From Candidatus Alistipes excrementipullorum (GTDB lineage: Bacteria; Bacteroidota; Bacteroidia; Bacteroidales; Rikenellaceae): a stretch of 8,041 nucleotides of DNA. Both the position numbers and the translations under genes were made by a program. Where the stretch lies: contig DXGW01000179.1 of assembly GCA_019113665.1 (NCBI GenBank), positions 1 to 8,041 on the forward strand, written 5' to 3'. Positions 1-7,000 of the stretch are shown here, piece by piece; position 1 is the stretch's first letter, and every line of letters starts with the position of its first letter. The notes under the pieces were generated by a model. The model saw only the letters and a list, made by a program, of their open reading frames with translations. It was not told the DNA's origin and made no database searches.

Positions 1-1175
1 TGTTCGTGCTCGACGCCATATCGGGCTGGCAGTTCTTCGACAAGTCCGAGGAGTTTGCCGAATATCACCGCCGTTCGGCCCGCGAGCTCATACGCCGCGA
101 CCGCAACCGCCCGTGCGTGCTGGCATGGGAACTTTCGTTGAACGAAACGGCCATGCCGCGCAGCTTTATCGAGGACATGAATGACATTTTCCATGAGGAA
201 TACCCGGCCCGCTACGGATATACGGCCGGCTGGAAATACGGTTATGACATCTATATCGAGGCACGCCAGTACCGTATAAAACATGCGGTGAAAGGGTATG
301 ACGCCCCGTTGATCGTGTCGGAATACGGCGACTGGGAATTCTATGCCATCGACGACGGCTTCATGCAGCACAAGACGCGGTGGTTCCAGAAACCGGAACT
401 GACTTCGCGGCAGCTGCGTGAGTACGGAGAGAAGCGCATGCTGCAGCAGGTCGACAACATAGCCCTGGCGCACAGGGACAACCGCAACAACGTCCCGGCA
501 ATGGCCGACGGCTACTGGGTCATGTTCGACTATAACCGCGGACTTGCCCCCGACCTGGTGTCGTCGGGTGTCATGAGCCTCGAACGCCTGCCCAAATATG
601 CCTGTCACTATTTCCGTTCCCTGCGTGAAAACGGTGAACCGATGATATTCGTGGCCTCGAATTTCGACCGTGAGAGCGGCGATTCGGTTACCGTATTCTC
701 CAACTGCGAGCAGGCGAGGTTCTGGCTCGACGGGGAAGAGATCGGCGGGTGTTCGTTCGACCGCCGGTCGGTGCCGGCCGGAACCATCGCACGCATATAT
801 GTGGGTGACCGCCGGGGTGAACTGACCGCACGCGGGTATGTCGGCGGCCGCGAGGTGGCTTCGCATACGGTCCGTACGCCCGGAAAGCCCTCCTCCATAC
901 GGCTCGCATGTGACGAGGGTGGCGTGAAACTCGGCCGCAACGACATGATATTCGTACATGTGCATCTGACCGACCGCAACGGAACGACAATCTTCGAAAA
1001 TGGCGGCGAGGTCTTTCTCGCGGTCGAGGGCGATGCCTCGATTGCCGGTTCGGCCGTAGTCCCGTTCAGGGGTGGAATAGCCTCGTTCCTTGTCAAGACC
1101 GGCACGCAGGGCGGAGATGTCGTGCTGTCGGCGCAATACGGCAAATTCAAAACGGAAACCAAACAGAACTTTTAG
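1..1175 (+). CDS. Glycoside hydrolase family 2 enzyme (beta-galactosidase-like), C-terminal part, 5' end outside window
   Basis: The reading frame is open from the window edge (frame beginning at base 3), so the GTG at 6 is internal and the N-terminal sugar-binding and sandwich domains lie upstream. What is visible is the end of the TIM barrel and the C-terminal accessory domains. The GH2 acid/base is seen in WELSLNE (Glu codon 144-146), preceded by the family's R-N-R-P-C-V-x-x-W pattern. The likely nucleophile is in VSEYGDW (Glu codon 321-323). The barrel ends near the MFDYNRG and SLERLPKYA motifs. A DUF4982-like beta domain follows at about 650-880 (SVTVFSNCEQARFWLDG), then an Ig-like domain at about 890-1160 of the kind that closes many Bacteroidota GH2 proteins. 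GH2 enzymes are retaining exo-glycosidases, most often acting on beta-galactosides. Substrate cannot be fixed from this fragment, and beta-mannosidase or beta-glucuronidase activity is not excluded. The stop is 2 nt before the GH20 start, indicating co-transcription. Confidence 0.87.
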   Translation, partial: FVLDAISGWQFFDKSEEFAEYHRRSARELIRRDRNRPCVLAWELSLNETAMPRSFIEDMNDIFHEEYPARYGYTAGWKYGYDIYIEARQYRIKHAVKGYDAPLIVSEYGDWEFYAIDDGFMQHKTRWFQKPELTSRQLREYGEKRMLQQVDNIALAHRDNRNNVPAMADGYWVMFDYNRGLAPDLVSSGVMSLERLPKYACHYFRSLRENGEPMIFVASNFDRESGDSVTVFSNCEQARFWLDGEEIGGCSFDRRSVPAGTIARIYVGDRRGELTARGYVGGREVASHTVRTPGKPSSIRLACDEGGVKLGRNDMIFVHVHLTDRNGTTIFENGGEVFLAVEGDASIAGSAVVPFRGGIASFLVKTGTQGGDVVLSAQYGKFKTETKQNF

Positions 1176-1177
1176 CC

Positions 1178-2758
1178 ATGAAAAGAACCATTGCCATATT
1201 ATGCCTCCTGCTCGTGTCGCGAGTGGCATTCGCTCAGCAGGTTTCGATCTTCCCGGCACCGGTTTCGATGGAGTGCCGGTCCGGATATTTCGTCTTCGAC
1301 GGCAGCAACGCCTTCGAGCTTCACCCCGACAACACGCAGATGCGTGAGGCTGTCGAGGTGTTTGCCGAACGTTTCGGCCGCAGCTCGGGTATGGATATAC
1401 AGGTGGCGGCGAAGGGCGACATCGTATGTTCCCTTTCGGAGAAGGTGGACAATCCCGAAGGTTATGAACTGACCGTTACGCCTAAAAAAATCCGCATAAC
1501 GGCCTCGACGCCGGCCGGGGTATTCTATGCGCTGCAGAGTGTCAGGCAGCTGCTGCCTCCGCAGGTTGAGTCGGCAGAGGTGGCCGAAGGCGTGGCATGG
1601 CGCATTCCGTGCGTCGTTGTGAAGGACGCACCGAGATTCGCCTATCGCGGCGCCATGTTCGATGTCTGCCGCAACTTTTTCGACAAGGAGTTCATTCTGC
1701 AGTATATCGATATTCTGGCCCTGCACAAGATCAACCGTTTCCACTGGCACCTTACCGATGACCAGGGTTGGCGCATCGAAATAGACAGGTATCCGAAACT
1801 TACCTCGGTCGGTGCATTCCGCGACCGTACAATGCTCACGCAGACCGTGGTCAAGCCGCGCGTGTGGGACAATACGCCGGTTGGCGGATTCTTTACCAGA
1901 AACGACGTGCGCGAGGTCGTAGAGTTTGCCCGCAAGCGCAACATCGAGGTAATCCCCGAAATCGAGATGCCGGGCCATGCGCTGGCGGCGCTCTCGGCCT
2001 ATCCGCAGTATTCGTGTACCGGAGGCCCGTTCGAAGTGGACGGAAAGTGGGGTGTGTTCAACGATATTTTCTGCCCGAAGGAGGAGACGTTCGCCTTTTT
2101 GCAGAATATTCTCGACGAGGTTGTCGAACTTTTCCCTTCGCGGTATGTGCATATCGGCGGTGATGAAGCGCCCAAGGTTCGCTGGAAGCGTTGCCACCAC
2201 TGTCAGGAGCTTATGGAGCGTGAAGGTCTCGAGAACGAGACGGAACTGCAGGCATGGTTCACAAACCGTATGGAGACATATCTGCGACAAAAAGGTAAAA
2301 CGGTCATAGGCTGGGACGAGATACTCGACGGCGATATAAACCGCAGTGCGGTGGTGATGTCGTGGCGCGGGTATGAGGGCGGCATGAAGGCGGCAAGACG
2401 CGGACATGACGTGATAATGTGCCCCAACAAATATCTCTATTTCGATTATTATCAGTTCGATAATGACCGAGGCCCGCTCGAAAAACGCCATCGCATACCT
2501 TTGGAGAAGGTCTACTGTTTCAATCCCGTACCCGAAGGACTCGACGCTGCCGAACAGTCACACATAATGGGCGTGCAGGCCAACATGTGGACCGAGTATG
2601 TACGCACACCTGAGTATGCGCAATATCTGTTGTTTCCGCGCCTTACGGCCTATAGCGAGATGGCCTGGGGTACGAACGGCGATTACGGAGCTTTCCTCGA
2701 AAGGCTGAAGGATTTCGAGAAACGATATGAAGTTATTGGCATAAACTACGCAAAATAG
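1178..2758 (+). CDS. Secreted GH20 beta-N-acetylhexosaminidase
   Basis: This 526-residue protein is a complete family 20 exo-hexosaminidase, which removes terminal beta-linked GlcNAc or GalNAc by substrate-assisted catalysis. Residues 1-19 form a signal peptide (basic MKR, hydrophobic core, likely cleavage VAFA|QQ). There is no lipobox, so the enzyme is probably periplasmic or released rather than a surface lipoprotein. A GH20b-like alpha/beta domain spans about 22-146 and the catalytic barrel about 150-496. The catalytic pair is D329-E330 in HIGGDE; Asp orients the N-acetyl group and Glu is the acid/base. Other family marks are R157 in YRGAMFD, the HWHLTDDQGWR block (189-199), PEIEMPGH (260-267), GWDE (378-381), and W471 and E473 in the WTEY block. 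Length is normal and no key residue is missing. It sits 2 nt after the GH2 gene and 9 nt before fucI, so the three are read as one operon. The ATG at 1178 is chosen because it starts the signal peptide. Confidence 0.95.
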   Translation: MKRTIAILCLLLVSRVAFAQQVSIFPAPVSMECRSGYFVFDGSNAFELHPDNTQMREAVEVFAERFGRSSGMDIQVAAKGDIVCSLSEKVDNPEGYELTVTPKKIRITASTPAGVFYALQSVRQLLPPQVESAEVAEGVAWRIPCVVVKDAPRFAYRGAMFDVCRNFFDKEFILQYIDILALHKINRFHWHLTDDQGWRIEIDRYPKLTSVGAFRDRTMLTQTVVKPRVWDNTPVGGFFTRNDVREVVEFARKRNIEVIPEIEMPGHALAALSAYPQYSCTGGPFEVDGKWGVFNDIFCPKEETFAFLQNILDEVVELFPSRYVHIGGDEAPKVRWKRCHHCQELMEREGLENETELQAWFTNRMETYLRQKGKTVIGWDEILDGDINRSAVVMSWRGYEGGMKAARRGHDVIMCPNKYLYFDYYQFDNDRGPLEKRHRIPLEKVYCFNPVPEGLDAAEQSHIMGVQANMWTEYVRTPEYAQYLLFPRLTAYSEMAWGTNGDYGAFLERLKDFEKRYEVIGINYAK

Positions 2759-2767
2759 ATTAAGATT

Positions 2768-4543
2768 ATGGGAAACAAACATTTGAAGATCGGTATCCGC
2801 CCGATTATCGACGGACGCCGCGGCGGTATCCGCGAATCTCTCGAGGAGATGACAATGGGCATGGCGCACAGTGTTGCCGAACTCTATGCCTCCAGGCTTC
2901 GCTATTCGGACGGCACGCCCGTCGAGTGCGTGATTGCCGACCGCACGATCGGCGGCGTGAAGGAGGCGGCCATGGCTGCCGAGAAGTTCGCCGAGAACAA
3001 TGTGGGTGCCGTATTGTCGGTTACGCCGTGCTGGTGCTACGGCGCCGAGACCATCGACATGGATCCGCTGATGCCCAAGGCCATCTGGGGTTTCAACAAG
3101 ACCCAGCGCCCCGGAGCCGTATATCTGGCGTCGGCCCTGGCCGGACATAACCAGAAGGGCCTGCCGGCTTTCGGTATTTACGGCTGCGACGTGCAGGAGG
3201 TCGACGACAACTCCATCACTCCCGATGTCGAGGAGAAGCTCCTGCGCTTCGGCCGTGCGGCTGTCGCCGTCATGGAGATGCGCGGCAAGTCTTATCTTTC
3301 GATCGGTTCGGTATCTATGGGTATTGCGGGTTCCACGCCCAATCCCGACTTCTTCCAGGAGTATCTCGGCATGCGCAACGAGTATGTCGACTGCTCGGAG
3401 ATCGCCCGCCGCATCGAGCTCGGCATATATGACAGGGAGGAGTTCGAACGTGCCATGAAATGGGTAGAGAAGTACTGCAAGTCTCACGAAGGCAAAGACC
3501 TCAATCCCGAACACCTGCACTATTCGCGTGAGAAGAAGGACGAGGTGTGGGAGTATGTGGTCAAGATGACCATCATATTCCGCGATCTCATGGTCGGCAA
3601 CCCGCGTCTGGCCGAAATGGGGTTCGAGGAGGAGGCCATGGGTCACAACGCCATTGCCGGCGGTTTCCAGGGTCAGCGCCAGTGGACCGATTTCCGTCCT
3701 GACGGCGACTTCTCGGAGGCGATTCTCAATTCGTCGTTCGACTGGAACGGTATCCGCGAACCCTTCACCTTCGCCACGGAGAATGATACGCTCAACGGCG
3801 TGTCGATGCTCTTCATGCACCTGCTGACCAATCAGGCGCAGCTCTTCTCGGACGTGCGCACGTTCTGGAGCCCCGAGGCAGTCAAGCGTGCCACGGGCCT
3901 CGAACTGAAGGGATGTGCCGCAAACGGCATTATCCATCTCATCAATTCCGGTTCGTCGACTCTCGACGCCACGGGTGCGATGAGCGATGCCGACGGCAAT
4001 CCGGTCATGAAGCCGTTCTGGGAGATCTCCGAAGCCGAAGCCGAGGCCTGCCTCGACGCCACGACATGGCACCCTGCAGGCCGTGAGTACATGCGCGGCG
4101 GCGGTTTCTCGTCGAAATTCCTCACACGCGGCGACATGCCCGTAACCATGTGCCGTGTGAACCTGATAAAGGGCCAGGGTCCCGTGCTGCAGATCGCCGA
4201 GGGTTGGGCCGTAGATGTCGACCGCGAGATTTACGAGCATATCGACCGCCGTACCGATCCGTCGTGGCCGACGACATGGTTCGCTCCGCGCCTGACCGGC
4301 AAGGGGGCCTTCACTTCGGTCTACAGCGTCATGAACAACTGGGGAGCCAACCACGGTGCCATAACATACGGCCATATCGGTGCCGACCTGATAACGCTGG
4401 CGTCGATGCTGCGTATCCCGGTATGCATGCACAATGTCGACGAGGAGAAGATCTTCCGTCCGTCGGCCTGGGCTGCGTTCGGCATGGATCCCGAAGGTGC
4501 TGATTACCGCGCCTGCAAGAACTACGGCGCACTCTATCGATAG
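2768..4543 (+). CDS. fucI: L-fucose isomerase
   Basis: This cytoplasmic enzyme converts L-fucose to L-fuculose, the first step of the phosphorylating fucose pathway; the family usually also accepts D-arabinose. The protein has 591 residues, the same length as E. coli FucI. It shows the family N-terminus (KIGIRPIIDGRRGGIRESLE) and is collinear with the family to the end. The metal (Mn) site residues known from E. coli (E337, D361, H528) appear here shifted by one as E338 (FATEND), D362 (FSDVRTFW) and H529 (GANHG). Other family blocks are TPCWCYGAET (86-95), GGFQGQRQWTD (298-308) and NNWGANHGA (523-531). No signal peptide is present. The ATG at 2768 lies 9 nt after the hexosaminidase stop without a clear Shine-Dalgarno sequence, as is common in Bacteroidota. 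It is the last gene before a strong terminator. The kinase, aldolase and permease that complete the pathway are not in the window. Confidence 0.97.
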   Translation: MGNKHLKIGIRPIIDGRRGGIRESLEEMTMGMAHSVAELYASRLRYSDGTPVECVIADRTIGGVKEAAMAAEKFAENNVGAVLSVTPCWCYGAETIDMDPLMPKAIWGFNKTQRPGAVYLASALAGHNQKGLPAFGIYGCDVQEVDDNSITPDVEEKLLRFGRAAVAVMEMRGKSYLSIGSVSMGIAGSTPNPDFFQEYLGMRNEYVDCSEIARRIELGIYDREEFERAMKWVEKYCKSHEGKDLNPEHLHYSREKKDEVWEYVVKMTIIFRDLMVGNPRLAEMGFEEEAMGHNAIAGGFQGQRQWTDFRPDGDFSEAILNSSFDWNGIREPFTFATENDTLNGVSMLFMHLLTNQAQLFSDVRTFWSPEAVKRATGLELKGCAANGIIHLINSGSSTLDATGAMSDADGNPVMKPFWEISEAEAEACLDATTWHPAGREYMRGGGFSSKFLTRGDMPVTMCRVNLIKGQGPVLQIAEGWAVDVDREIYEHIDRRTDPSWPTTWFAPRLTGKGAFTSVYSVMNNWGANHGAITYGHIGADLITLASMLRIPVCMHNVDEEKIFRPSAWAAFGMDPEGADYRACKNYGALYR

Positions 4544-4574
4544 AGACGGTTCCTATGATGTATATGTGTGAGGG

Positions 4575-4613
4575 TTCCGCCCGAGGCTGCAGCTTCGGGC
4601 GGAATCTGTTTTG
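4575..4613 (+). terminator. Rho-independent terminator of the GH2-GH20-fucI operon
   Basis: The arm TTCCGCCCGA (4575-4584) pairs perfectly with TCGGGCGGAA (4595-4604). The stem extends inward by one G-U and two G-C pairs to a TGCA loop, giving a 13-pair GC-rich stem. It is followed by TCTGTTTTG, a U-rich release tract. It begins about 30 nt after the fucI stop. Confidence 0.9.
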
Positions 4614-4651
4614 TAACCGTGCAACGGATTGTATGTCAAAGGTTAGAATTT

Positions 4652-4682
4652 TTTGTATGCAATGAAAAATTTTTTACCTTTG
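4652..4682 (+). promoter_or_regulatory. Bacteroidota-type promoter for the two-gene membrane/zinc-finger operon
   Basis: TTTG at 4652-4655 and TACCTTTG at 4675-4682 match the Bacteroidota -33 (TTTG) and -7 (TAnnTTTG) elements exactly, with a 19 nt spacer, within the usual 19-21 nt. Transcription would begin around 4687-4690, leaving a leader of about 57 nt before the ATG at 4746. The spacer contains the palindrome AAAAATTTTT (4665-4674), which may simply reflect AT-richness. Confidence 0.8.
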
Positions 4683-4691
4683 TTTCCGGCG

Positions 4692-4715
4692 GTTGCCCTT
4701 GAACGGCAACGTTTT
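4692..4715 (+). other. Leader hairpin followed by a short T run
   Basis: GTTGCC (4692-4697) pairs with GGCAAC (4705-4710) across a 7 nt loop, and GTTTT follows directly. It lies at the very start of the predicted transcript. It could be a 5' stabilising hairpin or a weak attenuator-like element. The 6-pair stem and four-T run are too small to call a terminator. Confidence 0.3.
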
Positions 4716-4745
4716 CCCTGAATATTAACCTCTGAAACCTGTGAC

Positions 4746-5156
4746 ATGAGAAGATTGAATTGGAAATGGTGGGTGGCAATAGCCGTTGCCGTCATCTGGT
4801 TTTTGTCGAACCTCGAATTTCCGGGCGAAAACTCCGACGATCCGTATTTCCGCACAAAGCGTATCGAACTCCCCGAAGGGAGTGAAACGGTGCCTTTGGC
4901 CGACAGATACGCCGACCTTAAATGGATCGGCCCGGCCAATTGCATGGCTTCGTGGCGGTCGCTTGTAGCCGATGCCCGGACGTTTCTGTCCGAGTCGGGA
5001 CCGGAACAGTGGTGGGGATTGGCCGCGCCGCTGGTGCTGATCGCCGTACTTCTGCTGCCGCTGTGCAAGGGCGGCAACCTCTTCTATTCGTTGCGTGAAG
5101 TCCTGCGGGACCTGCCGCATGTCGATGCCGATGATGCCGAAACCGGAAAACACTGA
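4746..5156 (+). CDS. Small protein with two membrane segments, function unknown
   Basis: I do not recognise this 136-residue protein. It has two predicted membrane helices, at about residues 8-21 (within WKWWVAIAVAVIWFL) and about 90-106 (within GLAAPLVLIAVLLLPL). The basic N-terminus (MRR, K7) suggests a cytoplasmic start, a loop of about 65 residues outside the membrane (charged, with a single Cys at 66), and an acidic cytoplasmic tail of about 30 residues. There is no lipobox or enzymatic motif. The first helix could be mistaken for a signal peptide, but no good cleavage site follows it. The gene is first in a two-gene unit: a consensus promoter lies about 60 nt upstream and the next gene starts 16 nt after its stop. 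It may be a membrane partner of that protein, which is inference from position only. The ATG at 4746 is the only good start near the promoter. Confidence 0.72.
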   Translation: MRRLNWKWWVAIAVAVIWFLSNLEFPGENSDDPYFRTKRIELPEGSETVPLADRYADLKWIGPANCMASWRSLVADARTFLSESGPEQWWGLAAPLVLIAVLLLPLCKGGNLFYSLREVLRDLPHVDADDAETGKH

Positions 5157-5172
5157 CCTAAAGCCCGAAACC

Positions 5173-6855
5173 ATGAAGTACAATGAACAGGAGTATCTGA
5201 ACGATGTGGAACTCGAACTCAACAAGGGTTTCGTCGAAGGTGTGTGCAACGTAATCAACGACTGGGCCGAGTCCATACCGCATAATCCATATCCCGATCT
5301 GGGTGACGGCATACGTATCGAGCGGGCCGTAAGGTTGATGATGTACCGTTCCGACCTGCGTACGCAGTATGACGCACGGCGTGTCGAGGAACTCTCCGCC
5401 CCATACAGGAGCCAGCCGCTGCCGCCGCTCAAGTATGAAGGACCGTCGCAGATCGATGCCTGGCGGTTTGCCTTGCCGCGCCCCGACGGGTACGGCGAGT
5501 CGGAGTCGAACTACCTGGTGACAGGCTCACAGCATGTCGAGAAGTGTACCTCCTGCAAGGGCACCGGACTGTCGGAGTGTCCGTCGTGCCACGGGGGCAT
5601 GTCCCAGCCATGCAATACGTGCCACGGCTCGGGCCGTGTACAGAATTATACCCGTTGCAGCAAGTGCAGCGGCACGGGTCAGGTTGTCGGGTACGAGACG
5701 CAGCGCGTGGTTACAGGATATGACGGTGCGCGTACACTGACCAAAAAGGCTACGGTGCGTGTGATGAAACAGTGCCCCATGTGCGGTGGAAAGGGGACTA
5801 TCAAGGCCGGCATGGTAGACTGCTACACCTGCTCGGGACTGGGCAAGGTCCCGTGTTCGACATGCTCGGGCCACGGGTTCGTGACATGCTCGGTATGCGA
5901 CGGCTTCAGGCAGCTCTACTATTACAGCCAGATAGCCCGCAGGTTGAGGTCGGCATCATGGTGCAGGTACAATGTCGATATTCCCGATGACGATTTCGTC
6001 CTCTTGCGCGACATCGTCGCGGAGTCGGACTATACGCTTGTCGACCGTTTCGGCAGCGATAGCGGCCCTGTCGGTGACGACCTGTCGGTGCTCCCGCATG
6101 TCGGGCGTACGGTTTCGGGTATGGTCTCCCGTGCGCACGCTGCGGCAAAAGAGGGTGAACGCATATTGTTCGAAGAGGTCGAGGTGCGGCGTACACCCGT
6201 ATACCGTATAGACTATCACTTCTGCGGCGGGCGGTACACGCTCTATATCACCGAAAGCGACAAGGTCTCGGCCGCTCGTTCGCCGATTACTGGTTATGCC
6301 GAGAATCTGCGTGCCAGGACCATCAGCCAGGTACGCAGACGCAACCTGTACGATGCCGACCGCAACGCCGAACGCCTCTACTACCTGAGCGGCAAGAACG
6401 AGGCTTTCTGGGATCTGGCCGTAGAGATTGCCTACAAGATGCGATCGGACATGAGCTATGGCGGACATTTGGCCCTTGTCATACTCAGTGTGCTGGCTTT
6501 GCCGTTATACATATGGTATTTCGGTTCGGTGTCGTACGTGGCGCCGTGGATCGACCTTGAAGGTATGACGGGCTCGTGGCTGTGGCCATTCGTGCCGTGG
6601 CTCTATCTGTTGGCGGCGCTGTGGGGATCGTACCGGATATTGCACCTGAAGTGGTGGTTCCTGCACGAGAAGCTGCCTTCGATGTTTCTGCGTATCGGAG
6701 CCGGGGCCTGCATCGCCGCACTTGCGCTTGGCGTGCTGACGTTGGCCCTGGGCCTGCTGCACTGGCTCGTATTGCCGGCAATGCTGGAGACCGCCGGCGA
6801 TATTGTGGCATTGCCGTGGCGGGTGGTGTCCGGAATATGGAATTTCATATTCTGA
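5173..6855 (+). CDS. Membrane protein with eight-CxxC DnaJ-type zinc-finger region, function unknown
   Basis: This 560-residue protein has three parts. Residues 1-120 are soluble and acidic, with no J domain (no HPD motif). Residues 125-242 hold eight CxxC motifs (Cys pairs at 125/128, 136/139, 147/150, 162/165, 201/204, 217/220, 228/231, 239/242), most as CxxCxGxG, the repeat of the DnaJ/Hsp40 cysteine-rich domain. A DnaJ domain has four such motifs and binds two zinc ions; here two groups of four are separated by about 35 residues, suggesting up to four zinc ions. A soluble region of about 180 residues follows. The C-terminal part has membrane helices near 432-451, 467-487 and 505-537, the last long enough to be two. 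The zinc region is probably cytoplasmic, since there is no signal peptide. By family analogy it may bind unfolded protein or act as a scaffold; no enzyme motif is visible. The ATG at 5173 is chosen over an in-frame GTG at 5095 that would overlap the upstream gene by about 60 nt and add an unconvincing Met/Pro-rich stretch. Confidence 0.78.
   Translation: MKYNEQEYLNDVELELNKGFVEGVCNVINDWAESIPHNPYPDLGDGIRIERAVRLMMYRSDLRTQYDARRVEELSAPYRSQPLPPLKYEGPSQIDAWRFALPRPDGYGESESNYLVTGSQHVEKCTSCKGTGLSECPSCHGGMSQPCNTCHGSGRVQNYTRCSKCSGTGQVVGYETQRVVTGYDGARTLTKKATVRVMKQCPMCGGKGTIKAGMVDCYTCSGLGKVPCSTCSGHGFVTCSVCDGFRQLYYYSQIARRLRSASWCRYNVDIPDDDFVLLRDIVAESDYTLVDRFGSDSGPVGDDLSVLPHVGRTVSGMVSRAHAAAKEGERILFEEVEVRRTPVYRIDYHFCGGRYTLYITESDKVSAARSPITGYAENLRARTISQVRRRNLYDADRNAERLYYLSGKNEAFWDLAVEIAYKMRSDMSYGGHLALVILSVLALPLYIWYFGSVSYVAPWIDLEGMTGSWLWPFVPWLYLLAALWGSYRILHLKWWFLHEKLPSMFLRIGAGACIAALALGVLTLALGLLHWLVLPAMLETAGDIVALPWRVVSGIWNFIF
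6831..6854 (+). other. Hairpin overlapping the stop of the zinc-finger gene
   Basis: GAATATG (6833-6839) pairs perfectly with CATATTC (6846-6852) over a 6 nt loop. It extends outward by a G-U and a C-G pair into the stop codon. A second imperfect hairpin (GTCC/AAAC with GTTT/GGAC, 6859-6882) follows. Neither has a T tract, so they are not convincing intrinsic terminators, though they may protect the 3' end or slow the polymerase. Confidence 0.25.
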
Positions 6856-6929
6856 CCGGTCCTAAACCTTGCCGTTTCGGACTCTGATGCCGGAATATTG
6901 CCGTTTAATGATGCTTCTGTGCCTGAAAA

Positions 6930-6961
6930 TTTTCGCGATTAAAACCTTTTAATTATATTTG
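6930..6961 (+). promoter_or_regulatory. Bacteroidota-type promoter of the lacI-family gene
   Basis: TATATTTG at 6954-6961 is an exact TAnnTTTG -7 element. TTTTC at 6930-6934, one base off TTTG, lies 19 nt upstream as a -33 element. Transcription would begin near 6966-6969, which argues against the TTG at 6959 as a start codon and leaves a short leader before the ATG at 7001. Confidence 0.72.
6938..6953. promoter_or_regulatory. Candidate operator, 16 bp inverted repeat in the promoter spacer
   Basis: ATTAAAA (6938-6944), CC, TTTTAAT (6947-6953) is a perfect inverted repeat with 7 bp arms. It fits exactly between the -33 and -7 elements of the promoter before the LacI-family gene. LacI-family dimers typically bind 14-20 bp palindromes, and many repress their own promoters from such positions. 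That this regulator binds here is inference; AT-rich promoter spacers can also form palindromes by chance. Confidence 0.45.
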
Positions 6962-7000
6962 TACTTGCAAATGGACAGGGATAGAACCATAACAGATACG

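Noticed and set aside
1199..2491. Open frame of 430 codons on the - strand opposite the hexosaminidase gene
   Set aside because: Fully contained antisense to a complete GH20 gene with intact catalytic residues; no recognisable motif, no promoter of its own.
2558..4432. Long open frame of 624 codons on the - strand opposite fucI and the end of the GH20 gene
   Set aside because: It lies antisense to two unmistakable genes, crosses their boundary, and its translation is rich in His, Arg, Leu and Val with no domain. It is explained by the strong third-position G/C bias of the + strand genes.
4665..4674. AAAAATTTTT palindrome in the spacer of the first promoter as a second operator
   Set aside because: Only 10 bp of pure A/T in an AT-rich spacer; it does not match the inverted repeat before the regulator gene and is likely by chance.
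5095..5172. GTG at 5095 as the start of the zinc-finger protein
   Set aside because: It would overlap the upstream gene by about 60 nt in another frame and add a Met/Pro/Cys stretch that reads as a shadow of that gene; the ATG at 5173 follows the upstream stop cleanly.
5297..5420. A J domain in the N-terminal part of the zinc-finger protein
   Set aside because: No HPD motif or J-domain helix pattern is visible in residues 1-120, so it should not be called DnaJ.
5521..5900. DNA-level tandem repeat across the CxxC region
   Set aside because: The protein repeat is clear, but codons and spacing differ between units; this is an old domain duplication, not a recent nucleotide repeat.
6959..7000. 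TTG at 6959 or ATG at 6971 as the start of the LacI-family gene
   Set aside because: The TTG is part of the -7 promoter element, so it would not be transcribed. The ATG at 6971 would begin almost at the predicted transcript end and adds ten residues before the usual LacI N-terminus.
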